A stretch of 64,000 bases of DNA, taken from NCBI GenBank assembly GCA_038380435.1, contig JAWZYU010000128.1:186001-250000 (forward strand). Direction: 5' to 3'. Shown here one piece after another: positions 1 through 12,282 of the stretch (position 1 is its first letter; each line of letters opens with the position of its first letter). Position numbers and translations under genes: made by a program. The stretch is from Ryuthela nishihirai. Taxonomy: Eukaryota; Arthropoda; Arachnida; Araneae; Heptathelidae. Under the pieces are notes generated by a model. That model saw nothing but the letters and a program-made list of their open reading frames with translations, was not told the origin of the DNA and did not search any database.

Positions 1-171
1 ATATTTTGCAGTTCTTGTTTATTAGGAATCCAAAGACACTATTACTTTCAAGCTTCATTCGCGCTTGTTTTCCTAAGGCCTTATTTCCTTTACCTTCTGA
101 CCTTTTCCTAATAAATTTCCTATTTCTTTCTTCATTAATTTTCATCGAACTTCCGTGTTTCTTATCCGGCC

Positions 172-2631
172 TTACGTGGCATATTTTTCTTCCGTCCTTT
201 CAACACAGACGTCAGTCATATTCTCTTTACAATTAATTTCATTATCTTTGCTGATTATGGTACCACAATCCATTGGTCTACCGGATAAATCCTCATCTAC
301 AAACATTTTATCCTCACCCTTCTGACATTTAATTTTATCACTCTCTATATTATTAAATACTTCGTTCTCAATCAAGCCATTAGGCTCTACATTTCTTTCT
401 CTGAGACTAATATCATTTCTACCATCCTTCTCCGCATCAGGTATCTTTCTCAGAATTTTATATTTATCCTTCAGAGAAATACTTTTTTCACTGTGTTACT
501 TTATTATCACCTTGTTTCACCTTTCTCCTTATCAGATATATTACGAAATATCGCACATTTATCATTTAGAGAAATATTCATATTAGCTAAATTTAACCTC
601 ATCTGTACTACCTAACTCCTTGTTTAAATCTAACTTAACCTCATCCTTCTAACATCTAATTTTCTTAATCTTTACATTATTATCTACTTTGCACTTAACG
701 AAATCACTAAGTTCTAAATCTCTTTCTCTGATAATAATATTCTTCCTATCACCTTTCTCCTTATCAGATACCTTACAAAATATTTTACATTTATCATTCA
801 GGGAAATATTTACTTTATTAAATGTAGCCATATCTCTAGTACCTAAATCCTTATTTAAATCTAACTTGATCTCAATCTTCTGACATTTAATGTTCTCACT
901 CTTCACATAATTATTTATTTCGCTCTTGACCAAATCACTAAATTCTAAATATCTTTCTCTGATAATAATATTTTTTCTACCACCTATCTCTTCATCAGAT
1001 ATCTTACCAAATATTTTACCTTTATTATCTAGAGAAATATTTACTTTACCAAAGGTAGCCACATCTCTACTACGTAGATCCTTACTTAAATCTAACTTAT
1101 CCTTCTGACATTTAATTTTCTCATTCTTTACATAATTATTTATTTCGCTCTTAACGAAACCACTAGGTTCTAAATATCTCTCTCTGATAATAATATTTTT
1201 TCTAACACCTTTCTCCTTGTCAGATACCTTACCAAATATTTCGCACCTATCATTTAGAGAAATATTTTCTTTACTAGATGTAGCAACGTCTCTGCTATAT
1301 AAATCCTTACTTAAATCTATTTTAATCTCATCCTTCTGACATTTAATTTTCTCGCTCTTTACATCATTTTTTACTTCGCTTTTAACGAAATTACGAGGTT
1401 CTAAATCTCTTCCTCTGATAATAATATTTTCACTATCACCTTTCCCCTTATCAGATAACTTACAAAATTTTTCACACTTCTCATTTAGAGGAATATTTTC
1501 TTTACTAAATTTAGGCACATTCTTTTCCACCTTAAATTTAATGATATTCTTAGCCTTATGACTGAACACCTTGTTCGTACCCTTTACCTTATCATTAAGG
1601 ACATTGGTGTCAATATGCGGCTTCCTCAACGGAAAAATACTCCGATCTTTCCAGTCAGACCTTGATTCTCTAATGGTTCTGCCAGCTGCATTAGGCCCAA
1701 ACCTGATTTCACCAGAAATCTTTTCACCTACTGGCTTCTCACCATTATCATACTCAAACATCTTCGGGAATTTACCAAATTTCGAAAACTCCTCATCATT
1801 ACTCTCCAAGTTACTGACACCATGACCCTTAATATCTATAGTATTATCTAATACTTTCCTTGTAGTACTCTTAGGTTTATTACTACTTTTTCCCTTCTCA
1901 ATTGCTTTCATTAACACAAGAATTACCACTTTTCATAACTACTTTACTGCTATTACTCTTCCTATTACTCTCATCGAACTTGTTCTCACTATCATAGTTA
2001 ATATCACTTTCTGCATTATCTGCGTTAAATCTTGGAAACCTATTCCGTCTTATCGGATTATCCTCAGAATCAATCGCAGAGCAAAATTTAAATTTTTGCT
2101 GTAAATTATCTTTACCTATATTTATATATTTTACAGAATTATCACCGTTGCTTTTTAACCTTTGTCTTACCTTCAACACTACTCACCTATTCTTCCACTT
2201 GCCAAGCTAATTCCCTAGCTTCCCTTTCCTCTTTCCTTCTCTTATATTTCATGTCTCTTTCTTCCATCCTTTTCTTAAAATTCCTATCTCTTTCTTCTTT
2301 CCATTTTTGATATTCCATTTCACATTCTTTTGCCCTTTTTTTTATATTTTTCTATCTATTCCTTCTGCTTCTCTTTTATGTTTCCAATCTATTTCTTCTT
2401 CCTTCTCTTATTTTCCTTCTCCATGATTGATTTCGGGCCTGAATCACTCATTTTGACCGGATACGAACCACATCCGCTAGCACCCTGTTTTACCCCAACA
2501 TCGCTACCAATACTATCAATTTCGGTAGTTTCCCCACTTTCCCCAGCCTCAATGTGTCTGGTTATATCATCGCTCGCGTCCTGTTCTGTTCCACCCTTAG
2601 TATTTTCGCGACTCATAAGCATCGTTGGCAA
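172..2631 (-). pseudogene. Decayed Lys/Glu-rich ~77-aa-repeat protein gene, copy A
   Basis: I do not recognise this family. Reading on the minus strand from the ATG at 2,631, an 80-residue acidic/serine-rich N-terminus (2,389-2,631) is followed by a stop, then a Lys/Glu/Arg-rich probable coiled-coil stretch (about 2,180-2,388), then open frames 1,898-2,179 and 649-1,929. The second overlaps the first in another frame because of a frameshift near 1,900. The 426-residue part holds tandem repeats of about 231 bp (77 residues); the nucleotide motif ccttctgacattt or a variant recurs at about 1,331, 1,100, 875, 644 and 317. Each repeat carries a core like NIIIRERDLE followed by a KIKCQKDE-like motif. 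A stop at about 646, where sister repeats read Gln, is shared with copy B, yet repeat-like sequence continues to about 172. A polypyrimidine-rich acceptor ending tgatttcag lies just 5' of the ATG. The protein composition suggests a nuclear or structural low-complexity protein, but function is unknown. Confidence 0.6.
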
Positions 2632-2732
2632 CTGAAATCACTCTAAAAATAGAAGCAACAGAAAAACCACGGACCTTTCCTTTCCGTGAAAATTAGCTCT
2701 GCTTACTTCCTGCTTGGAGTCTCCTTCCAAAA

Positions 2733-2984
2733 CTAGGAACCTCTTTCAGAGCGACGGATCTTGGCACACGAAACCTCAGCGAAGACCTCGATGATGTAGT
2801 ACTTGGTGAAACTACACACACCGATCTTGGCACACGGAACCTCGGCGACGATCTCGACGACTTCGTAGTTGGGGAAATTGCACTCTGTAGAAAACTGCAG
2901 TGGATGCATCTTAGCCCACTGAACTGTTTGTAGCTTCCACACTTTGCGGAATCACTGGCACAGAAGCACAAATTTTTCAAGCAT
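2733..2984 (-). pseudogene. Small GC3-rich reading frame with internal duplication, copy A
   Basis: The minus-strand frame from the ATG at 2,984 corresponds to an uninterrupted 83-residue frame in copy B, but here a TGA occurs after ten codons. The second half is two related segments of about 24 residues, each of the form C.F..Y..(V/I)E(I/V).AEV.CAKI. Across 42 codons of this stretch about 32 end in G or C, striking in such AT-rich DNA and suggestive of past coding. It lies directly upstream of the repeat-protein gene in the same orientation. A plausible donor (gaa/gtaagc, near 2,706) and acceptor (tttcag, near 2,636) would join the two through a ~70-bp intron, so it may be a former first exon. 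I do not recognise the family. Confidence 0.4.
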
Positions 2985-3568
2985 TTTCTCTTCTTTCCAG
3001 GGAAATTTTCTTCCTCTTTTTCTCTTATATTAATGGACCTCTTCTTAGGTTTACAAATGCCAATCTTGATCAGACTCTGCCAAATGTGATGTCCGGTTCC
3101 AGTAGGAGAGACGATTTATCGTATGCCTCTCAAGGACGATGGAATTTTTGCTCGATGATTACTTCACCTACTACATTTACCTTTATCAAGAACAAATCAG
3201 AAGGAATGGTTGCTTAGCTGTGTTGCATGCACATTCTTTCCAAAATATTGCCCTTTGTTGATGGAACACTATGCTGAACAATGAAACACTTTGGAGTATA
3301 ATGCAACTAATATTTCTATTCGAGTGTCTGACACTTTCTCCTAGTTCTAAACAATTTTCTTCCTATATTCGCATCAGTAAAGCTTTTTTCCGCAGTTAAA
3401 GAAATTATAGATAGTAAATGAACTAAGTGAACCCGCTCTGTCTCTACTAAAATTGTTCCAGATTCACCCACCTCACACACTAATCCAATACCTGTTCAAC
3501 CTCGCAAATAATACATCTATTGTTCCTATACTAATATGCTTCTGTTCGGTCTGTGACCCAGCTCAACG

Positions 3569-3582
3569 CCCCCCCCCCCCCA
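3569..3582. repeat. Poly-C tract
   Basis: An uninterrupted run of C precedes the word atgagttatg. The counterpart in copy B near 44,225 is shorter. It is a slippage-prone simple repeat with no other significance seen. Confidence 0.8.
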
Positions 3583-3983
3583 TGAGTTATGTAAAAGATA
3601 TTATTTTTAGTGAAAATTTAATACGCTTATATTTTTACGTTTTTTTTATTATTAAGCTAGATTTATTTAACTATTTTAGTCACTATGTTTTAGCTTTTGG
3701 CATAAATCACCATTAACAGCAATATGAAATGAAGGAGTGGAGACAGAATTATTAAATTAAGGAACGAGCCAAAGCCTAAGGCTACCGAAGTGCTCAGTTT
3801 GGCACTCATTTGGTTTATATATGTTTGACAGTGATAATCCGTCTTTCTCTTTTACAAAGATAACATTAATCTGTCTTTAAGATTTTCACAGTTATCCTGG
3901 TCTAACAATAGTTAGAAGCTGTTGTTAGAAAAATGGAAAAAAACTAACTTACACTTTGGTCAGTTGAATGTCCATCTCGCGTT

Positions 3984-4023
3984 AGCCTTGTCATTGGTTC
4001 TGTAGAGAACCAATGACAAGGCT
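3984..4023. repeat. Perfect snap-back hairpin in copy A only
   Basis: An 18-bp perfect stem (agccttgtcattggttct and its complement) encloses a 4-nt loop. It lies about 150 bp upstream of the SOCS-box start codon. The copy-B counterpart near 44,620-44,660 retains the right arm (agaaccaatgacaaggct minus its first base) but not the left arm, so the left arm looks like an inverted templated copy. Confidence 0.75.
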
Positions 4024-4170
4024 TGATGAGCCTTGAATTTGTAGTGACAATACCTTTTGTTATTTGAGTGAATAGTCAGGAAAGTGTTCTGCTGCTGTGG
4101 TTCAGCACTTTGCTTAGCGTTTGAAGTACGGTATTAGTTTGAGGATTTTTTATCAACTAAGAACAACAAA

Positions 4171-4215
4171 ATGTCTTTAATGGAAACATCGCGATATTCC
4201 AGGAGTTGCCCCAAT
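4171..4215 (+). CDS. SOCS-box protein copy A, exon 1 (start codon)
   Basis: This short first coding exon has 15 codons from ATG, reading M-S-L-M-E-T-S-R..., and ends exactly at a strong donor (aat/gtaagtg). The next exon begins in phase 0, so the joined frame is continuous. The equivalent exon at 44,806-44,850 keeps the ATG, the frame and the donor, with one replacement (Arg to Ser at residue 11). An intron of about 7 kb follows. No clear promoter element is visible upstream. The assignment depends on splice prediction and conservation in copy B; RNA evidence is needed to exclude a further upstream exon. Confidence 0.66.
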
Positions 4216-7200
4216 GTAAGTGTTACTTCAATTTCAATCACTAAAAATTTTAGTGATTTATTTTTAATGTACAGCACTCTGAGTTTGCTGACTAACTGAA
4301 GTTTTAAAGTTGTTTTAAGAACGCTTCCGACGTACTTCGTGAAAGCAGTTGAGAAGGTGGATTGACGTCTGCATGATTACAGATTGTTCTAGGGAATAAT
4401 GGTGTTGAAACACCCAATATTATGAGGAATGAGAAATTCTGATAATGATTAATTTTGCTAGTCCCATTTGTAAATATTTAAGTTTATTTCAGACCACAGT
4501 TTGAAGCATATCGGGTTTTAAGCGTGATCATAAAATTTCTAAACCAATAAATACAGTGTTGAAGGAATTAAGGCGTAGCTTTCTCGAATTGGTATTATGT
4601 TATTGAAGAACATGCTATAATATATTTTGATGATTTACATATTTAAACTACTCCTATATTATTATTCTCCTCAAACACTATTACCGATACATTACAGTTG
4701 TGAAAATTGTTCTACCAAGTTTCGACGTGTTTTTGACCCTGTTTTCCAAATATTTTCTCTTTTTTACAAGAACTATTACATTAGACAAATTAGGATATTA
4801 TTTGGAAAAGAGAAAATTTTGCTGTTTTAGCCACTTGAAATGCAAAATATTATGGTAATAGTGTTTGGAACAATAATATTTCTGAAACAATAGGGAGGAT
4901 TAAATCGGTCATGTGAAGTATTAAAAAAACAATAATTCTGAATTTCGTTTGAGACCGAAATTTTGTCTAGAGTGACATAATACTAATACGCAAAAATAGC
5001 AATTTCGTCTAGAGAGCAAACATAATTTATACAAAACAATGAAAGTTATGGTAGCACAGAATTTTCATGAGTGAACTTTCATATATCAGTGGTTTGAAAA
5101 ATATTGTTAATATGCTCCAAAAAGGCTGATAATGAAAACTGTTATTACAATTGGCCTGAGGGGATATCCTTATGTATATTGGATTATGAGAAACAGATTT
5201 CTCATTTCATTTATAACGTGTATCAGTAACATACAATCAGCAGATCACTCTAGCATTATGGCATATAATTGTCTTGCTCGCAATGTCGGTAATAAGGAAA
5301 TATTTTTGCAAAAGTGTCCAATGATTTTTTTTCTAAGAAATCTGATTTGTGACCGAACGATACGTTGAGTCATTTAAATATGTGGAGCTAGAGCAATTTA
5401 ATGCAGGGCTTTGAAATTCTACATCTCCTCTTGTCGAACGATTCTCGGCCGGAATAAAAACTGTATTCATTTGTTTGTATATTTGTAATATCTTTCTCCA
5501 ATGAATTTAATCGAAAGAAAATTTTGTTGACAAATGACTAAAGAGCATTTGTTATCAAGTATAATGACTTTATAGTTTATTTTACGATTATAAATTGTAA
5601 GATACACAGAAGACACTTATTAATATTTTAGATAGAAATCTCTGTTTCTCATGTACCTAAGATGTTTCTGGTATTTTCTCAATTAGTCAAAAAATATTTT
5701 GATTTGAGTAATAAATAATCATAAAGACACAGTATTATAGCAGACGCCCGCGCTAACCATACTTTGTCGATTCATGATGAATATCGTCACTTATATCTCA
5801 TTTTACTGGTCTACGTGAAAAGGAGAAGAGTAAAGAAGAGTAAGAAATAGTGCTCTTCTTAATAGCTCTCGAAAGTAAATGAGCATAATTTCTTGATTTT
5901 GTGACACAGCAGCGCATGCTATAGTGTACGGAACAAATGTGAGAAACAAAAATGCTATATAGAGTGCATTTCTTTCAGAAAATCAAATATAGGGTTTAAA
6001 ATCTAATTATCTCTAAACGCTATCCAATACCCGTTTACAAAAAGAAATTTAATGTCATTTTCTGTTTAGATCTATTGAAAGGTTCAAATTCAAAATAATG
6101 GATGAATTGGAGCAGAAAAGACGTAATACTTAATCATTGCATATTCATGTCGAAAAAATTGTACAATTATCTCTTAAAACGTAAAAAAAAAAAATTTTCC
6201 AACACTCTTAGGCAGATGTCAATTTCATCTTCGTTAACCCTTTGATCACAATACTTTTAACCAAAACTTAAAACTTTGGTCACGAAGAAATGCCGATAAT
6301 CTTTAAATGTTTAGCCATTTTTCTAAAGTTTGCGTCTTTAAAATTACTCCAAAATTTGAAGTTCAAAAATATTTGCCCGAGATAGAAAAAAAAACAAAAC
6401 TACAAAGTTAATAGCATTGAATAGTTTTAGAGAGTCAAACAATTTACCGAGGATCCAAATTGTAAACCTATCAAATAATAGGGGAGCACTTTAAGGATCT
6501 CTGATCCTATAGTCATTTACCGCTGCTCCCATCATTTATCCAATGGTTCAATTAATAATGTTTAGATTACTTACAAAAAAGTTGCTAAATAAGAACAAAA
6601 AAGGGGATGCTATTGAGAACAGCGGAAAACTTTATGTTACAATTTTTTTTTATAAGCACCATAAAACAGTTCATAGCACAAATATTTTGTCACTTACGGA
6701 AACATTTCTACATTTCCTGTTATTAGCCTACCTGATACTACAAGTTGCTTTTGGCAATGGACGTAAAATTCTAAAAATATTAGATTACTTTTCTTTTGAA
6801 ATTATATTCAAAATATTCATCCTACCCACTCTTGTGGATTACTCAAAAATTTCACTAGGTTCTAGCGACACTTAAAGTTCTAGAATATTTCCAGTAAGTA
6901 GAGTTGCTTATTTTGCCAAATTTAAAAGACGCACTTGCTTACATGTTCTAAACCGAAATACTTTCAGTTCAAGAATGTGATTAAATTCTTCCAGTTTTAC
7001 ACCTTTAAACACTAGCAATCAATTTTGCTTATTTGAACTATGATACGTTCATGTCCGGATCTAAATAAAGCAGAAGTAGGGGAGGGGGCAGTGACTCGAT
7101 TGACTCACTACTAATAAGACAGTTCTTTCTCTGTTCACAGAAAAAGTTATAGATGAGGGAGGGGGAATCGTCAGTTGTTCGAAACTGGCAATTTAAGTGG

Positions 7201-7579
7201 TAGAAACAAATTAGTTAGAATGCTAAGAGATTTTGAGCTGTGAGACCAGAATTTGGCGGTCATTGAACAAACCTCATAAAATTTTTACAAAAAATAAACT
7301 CTATAACAATACGCCAGAAATGCTTATTTATAGACAAACGTAAGTACAGTGTGTTGGATTTCACCCCTTTGCTGATTGCCGTTTAAAATCTTGCAACTTT
7401 CAATATGTAGGCAGCAATTGCTTCATTGAGTCGCGGAGCTTCTGTTACGTCTTCGTAGTTGGCTGGAAGCCGTAGTTAACAAAGTTTAGAAAATAGTTAA
7501 TTTTTTCCGAATGTAAAGTCACTTTAAATCCTCCCTTTTTCTGTACGAAAATTTCCCCCTTTTTTTTTTCATAAAGTAT

Positions 7580-7660
7580 TTCCAAGGTTCGAGTCCCGCC
7601 TAGTGTAGCATAAAGGACACTTCCGTGTTGTGCCATACGAACACACACAGACACCCATTA
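7580..7660 (+). repeat. tRNA-like B-box fragment, probable SINE relic
   Basis: The sequence ggttcgagtcccgcc matches a Pol III B box and is followed by about 60 bp ending in an acacacacagacacc run. No credible A box precedes it at tRNA spacing. It is conserved at about 48,255 in copy B, so it is older than the duplication. Confidence 0.35.
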
Positions 7661-7957
7661 TTATTTAGATGTGTGATTTAATTGAGGATATTTCGTACAA
7701 TTTCTCTTCTAATATAAACACAACATGCTTCAAATTTAAATGTTAGTTCGTTCTAGGCATTGGCGACGAGTACGGGTGGCTCGGATTCTTCTGAAAACTT
7801 TCTATTATATATCTAACAGACCAATAAATATATCTTGTAACCTCTTATTGTATGTGAACCCCCCCTGAGGATTTCAAAACCCGTTGGCAGTGGTTCTAGG
7901 TATCTAACTCAACATTTAAGGTCAGATATTTCGGTAAGTCAGTGTCAGGTAATTGAG

Positions 7958-8342
7958 TTGGGTTGTTTTACCTCTGAGCGGCACTTTTTTCACACCATGG
8001 GCTAAATGGCCAGGTCACATGGACCCCGAAGGCTCAGAGAAGGTTGAGGGAGGGGACCCACTGGAACAGCTGTTGGGAGACAGATGGTAGCCTCCCGTCA
8101 AAGCCATCCAGCGTGTTCTTTAACGAGCACAGGGTATGGCTTTCCCACACACTGGGCCACGGCTTAACGTCCCATCCGACGGACGGCGATCTTTCCAAGC
8201 CGATCGGTGTCTCCTACTGACTGTGGGCAGGGCGGGGAATTTTGCGCAGATAAATCTCAACGCTGACCAAGCTGGGACTCGAACCTGGGAACTACAGATT
8301 ACGAGCCTGGCGCGCTAACGACTGAGCCACCCCCGCCCCGTG
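7958..8342 (-). mobile_element. SINE-A full-length insertion, copy A specific
   Basis: A tRNA-derived SINE in minus orientation: on that strand it starts with the head gggcgggggtggctcag (A box) and an in-place B box (ggttcgagtccc), then a body and a tail ending in the complement of ttgggttgttttacc. It is flanked by perfect 10-bp target-site duplications, ggtaattgag, at 7,948-7,957 and 8,343-8,352. Copy B has a single uninterrupted ggtaattgag at 48,617-48,626, a clean empty site. The insertion is therefore younger than the split of the two duplicons. Confidence 0.92.
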
Positions 8343-8359
8343 GGTAATTGAGCACACGG

Positions 8360-8490
8360 GAAAGTTTTTTATGTGATCGTATGGCGTGGGAGGTTTCAGT
8401 CGTCTGAACGCTGTCGCAGTTGGACCTCGACCGTGGGAACTGCGGTTTATGAGCCAGGCGCGCTACAGATGGAGCCGACCCTCCTTCAGG
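8360..8490 (-). mobile_element. Degenerate SINE head relic
   Basis: Minus-strand fragment resembling the SINE-A head (gagccaggcgcgctac with a weak B-box region), with no recognisable body. It is present in both duplicons, around 48,650-48,760 in copy B, and precedes the SINE at 8,503. Confidence 0.5.
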
Positions 8491-8502
8491 AGCCCAGGAT
8501 GG

Positions 8503-8906
8503 GTTGGGTTGCTTTACCTCTGAGCGGCACTTTTTTGTACACAGGCTAAATGGCCAGGCTAATGGCTGGCTAAATGGCCAGGTCACATGGAACCCGAAGG
8601 CTCAGAGAAGGTAGGGGGGGAGACCCACTGGAATAGCTGTTGAGAGACAGATGATAGCCTCCCGTTAAGGTCATTCAGTGTGTTCTTTAACCTGCACAGG
8701 GTATGGCTCTCCCGCACACGGGGCCACGGCTTAACGTCCCATCCGACGGACGGCGGCCTTTGCAAGCCCATCGGTGTCCCCTACTGACCGTGGGCTGGTC
8801 GGGGAATTTTGCGAAGATAAATCTCAACGCTGACCCTACTGGGACTCGAACCTGGGAATTACAGATTACGAGCGTCGCGCGCTACCGACTGAGCCACCCC
8901 CGTCCC
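8503..8906 (-). mobile_element. SINE-A insertion shared by both duplicons
   Basis: SINE-A in minus orientation, flanked by the 13-bp duplications gagcccaggatgg at 8,490-8,502 and 8,907-8,919. It carries a small internal duplication of the ctaaatggccagg segment. The ortholog at 48,778-49,174 has the same duplications, so insertion predates the duplication. Confidence 0.9.
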
Positions 8907-9494
8907 GAGCCCAGGATGGTTTAATATATTTCCACAGAGTAAATCTGCTAACTATGAAATTGAAAATGAATGTCTGGCAATAACGTAGTTTTCAGTTTAT
9001 GATAATTTAATTGTGTCCCCGGAGAAATAAAATTCCCTTGCATAAGAATGACACTTTGATTCGAAACAAATGAACGTTTCAATTAAAGAACATCTACCAA
9101 ATCTTTCTGAATTAATATGATATATTTGTTAGGGTTTAAGACGAAAACTTTTTGAAGGGAAAAGTTTTTGTGCTTCCTTATTTCTATAAGTATTTAGCAC
9201 TTCTGTGTAATGGAATATCGTACATTATTCCGAAGATATATTTTCTCTTCTAAATTCAATAACGTGGGATTTAATCACGTTTGCATCAAATTGCAAGGCG
9301 GAATAAAATCTCACAAGTGAGTTATTTCGATTTTGGCCCAAAACGGAAATGAAAATAAATGCAGTTGCTGAACTCCAGATAAGGCTTGTTCATTATTATA
9401 CTCTGGGAGAATATGAACTTCTCAAGGATGATTTTAAGTTATAGTTTTAATTTTTTTTTAAATAGTCCGACCTTTTTAAATACTCCGATTTTAA

Positions 9495-9920
9495 TACCGA
9501 CCCTCCTTCAGGAGCCCAGGATGGGTTGAGTTGTTTTACCTCTTAGCGGCACTTTTTTGTACACAGGCTAAATTGCCAGGCTAATGGCTGGATAAATGAC
9601 CAGGTTATATGGACCCCGAAGGCTCAGAGAAAATTTGGGGAGGGGAGCCACTGGAATAGCTGTTTGGAGACAGATGGGATCCTCCCTTCAAGGGCATGCA
9701 GCGTGGTTCTTTAACGTGCACAGGGTATGGGTCTCCCGCACACGTGACCACGGTTTAACGTTCCATCCGACGGACGGCGGCCTTTCCAAGCCCGTCGATG
9801 TCCCAAACTGACCGTGGGCAGGGCGGGGAGAAAAATCTCAACGCTAACCCAGCTCGGACTTGAACCTGGGAACCTCAGATTACGAGCTTGGCGCACTACC
9901 GACTGAGGTACCCCCGCCCA
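9495..9920 (-). mobile_element. Chimeric SINE-A copy
   Basis: SINE-A in minus orientation. Its right flank (taaggtcatgaaaag) equals that of the copy-B SINE at 49,906-50,290. Its left portion and about 25 bp of left flank (cctccttcaggagcccagg) instead match the flank and start of the neighbouring SINE at 8,503. The ~170 bp that precede the SINE in copy B are missing here. This junction indicates ectopic conversion or template switching between two SINEs about 1 kb apart. Confidence 0.75.
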
Positions 9921-11223
9921 TAAGGTCATGAAAAGAATACAAACTTACAAAAATATGGCTTTGTGGTCCTTGCATCTCATGGATTCAAGCGCAGAAAATG
10001 AAATAATTCAGAAAAAAATGCAATTATTTTCACTTCGGAACTCATTGGTATTTCTTTCTACCTTGCAGTTTGAGTAGTATGTTTAGTGAATGTATGTTCT
10101 GTTCCTACACTCAATGAAGTGAAGTCAAGATATCTAAGTGTTTCGATGGCTAAAAGGAATCTGTAATGCAAGTGTGATATAAAGGAAGGATATTTTCTTT
10201 CTGTGCCTTTTGCGTAAAACTCGCCTTCTTGACAAATATCCTCATATTTTACGTTAAACTGAAAGGCTGTAGTAGGACTTCTTTAACAAGTATATCTTCG
10301 TAAATCACATTAAACAAAATAGCTCTAGTCGGTTACCTCCGTAACAAGTCGATTGGTTGATGTCCAAGTTTTTTTTATTATGTACAAATTATTTCTAAAA
10401 GTGCTCGGTGAAAGTGTGATATTGAGGTAAGCTACCCATAAACACGGATTGTTTGAGTTTCGTAGAAGGGGCAGACTATGAGACAGAGGCAAGGTTTTTA
10501 AACTTTATTAAGCCTGAGAATCTTTTCATTTTATTCCCGCCCTCTCCCTTCGATATAGAGTTTAAGTTCCCACTGGAAGATTTAAATTTTGTTTATCAGA
10601 TACTTCTCGTAATTAAAGTAAAACGTATGCAAATTTTTTAATAAAACAATCATCGCTGTGTTGACGAGAAAAATTCAAATTTATATATTAACTAGTTGTT
10701 CCTTTCCTTTTAATGGTGATAGAAACATTTTGAAATTTAACAAAACTATTGTGTTCCTCCTATTGGAAGTGACAATTATCAACTTTCGGTTTTACAAAAT
10801 CGGTGACATGTTGATTTAGGTAATTTTTTTTTTGGTCTGCTTACCCATCAAGGTATAGCAAATTCCAACTCCGGAACACAATATGAAAATGATCAGTAAG
10901 GCATACTATGAAGCAGGTTACTCTAGTCAGTTCAGTAATGTTTAAGGTTGCGCTAAATAGTGCAGATTTTGTATAAGGAAGATGTGGTGGTTTAGGCAGC
11001 ATATAATCAGTAACAAAAGTAAAATATCAATGGATTTTTTTATAATTTTAATTTTGGAACTATTTGCGTGCTGTATAAATATTACATTTGAAAAACGTTA
11101 GAGACTTATGTCGTATTCCCTCCTGAGGTTGTGAATTTAATTCTGCTCTTTTCTTATTTTATTAATTCCTGTCTACATATTTTGTGTAATTTTTGAAATA
11201 ATGAATACAAACTTTTTTTTCAG

Positions 11224-11894
11224 TTCTTAGATATTGACGATTGGTTCACAACAGACACGAGAATTGGTTTTGTGGACGATACCCAAATGATTGAAACCCC
11301 GAATCCTGATGATTATCGAATTATAGACAAGATTGACGCTTTTCTGCTAATTTATGAATGGACCCTGGAGATTTTTATACAGAAAAACAAGGAAGAAATG
11401 ACTATACGGATTAGAAACGTGGTTAAAATTATCCAGGAAGATGATGAATTGAAGGAATTTTCAGTTTATGCGAATTGTATTACTACTCTCCTTGATGTGT
11501 GTTATGTTTTGCAAATCGACGACAGCTATCTTGTGGTTCAATTGTTGAAGATTCTCGACTCACAGAGAGAGCTAGATTACTTCTTCTATAAAACGTTTTG
11601 CTTGCCTCCTTTCATGAGGTGCATCGAACTTTTCGAATATATGTTAAGCGAAATAAATCATCTGGAGGGTGAAAATTATTTGATTTATTACCTGGAGAAA
11701 GCTAAGGAGGAAAGAGAGACTTTCGGAGATAAATGGTTTGGAGCACATTCCCATCATTTCGTACACCACTGTGTCAGATATGGCCATACAGCAGCACTGG
11801 AGATCTTGTTAAGATATGGGTTCTGCTCAGGAATGAAGAGTGAAAGTAGAAATCCAGTGTCATCTAGGAAAGTAGTAACGTTTGAAGAATTGTG
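11224..11894 (+). CDS. SOCS-box protein copy A, exon 2 (ankyrin-like core)
   Basis: The largest exon encodes residues 16-239. The acceptor is a T-rich tract ending cag at 11,223; translation is in phase 0 (F-L-D-I-D-D-W...). It ends after two bases of a codon at a strong donor (ttgtg/gtaagtg). The protein is mostly alpha-helical in appearance. Around residues 192-217 it has one ankyrin-like motif (HHCVRYGHTAALEILLRYGF) typical of the G-H-x3-A-x2-LL pattern. Unlike vertebrate ASB proteins I see only one such motif, so most of this exon is an uncharacterised substrate-binding region. An apparent GTG start at 11,272 is internal to the exon. Copy B differs by nine replacements and about five silent changes by my hand count, and both copies are intact. 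Confidence 0.85.
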
Positions 11895-12282
11895 GTAAGT
11901 GATATTTAATAATAATTAACAATAATTGCCATAGAGTTAGCTGAAAAAAATTTATTTCACAGGGAGTTGTATTCGAACTGACGACTTGTTCAAACCCTGT
12001 CAGGTGCTATTGAATTATCCCTAGGACGCTTCAACTGAAGTTAACCGATTAACGTAATAAATATGTTACTTGCTACTTTTGCTGGAACTTTAAATTTATA
12101 TGGTGTCATGATACTCAGAGAGGCACTATTTTTGTGAAATTTTTTTCGAATCAATTTTCAAACTGACTGTGGCGAAGTTCTAAATGCTTCGAAGAGACCG
12201 TGGTTCCTTCTTTAATTGAATTTCGAGTACGAATTTGAATATTAGAAATTTTTGTCTTTGGTTGCAATGCATAGTGGCAGGG

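Larger units (their letters stand above)
4216..11223 (+). other. Intron 1 of SOCS-box gene copy A
   Basis: This 7.0-kb intron runs from gtaagt to a polypyrimidine tract ending tttttcag. It contains SINE-A insertions at 7,958-8,342, 8,503-8,906 and about 9,495-9,920, an older SINE relic around 8,360-8,490, and a lone B-box-like fragment at about 7,580-7,640. A 110-codon open frame at 6,543-6,875 lies inside; I do not consider it a gene because nearly all differences from its copy-B counterpart change amino acids. Otherwise AT-rich with no further features seen. Confidence 0.65.

Noticed and set aside
6543..6875. 110-codon open frame in intron 1, with a same-length frame at 47,215-47,547
   Set aside because: Almost all differences between the two copies change amino acids, there is no domain, and it lies inside a predicted intron. 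Conservation is explained by the duplication.
8136..8318. Many 60-100-codon frames with a recurring MALPHTGPRLNVPSDGRR-like peptide
   Set aside because: The same peptide appears wherever a SINE-A occurs and comes from its body; SINEs are non-coding.
11272..11898. Treating exon 2 as a stand-alone gene starting at GTG 11,272
   Set aside because: The frame is open upstream to a strong acceptor at 11,223 and the apparent stop lies in a gtaagt donor, so it is an internal exon.
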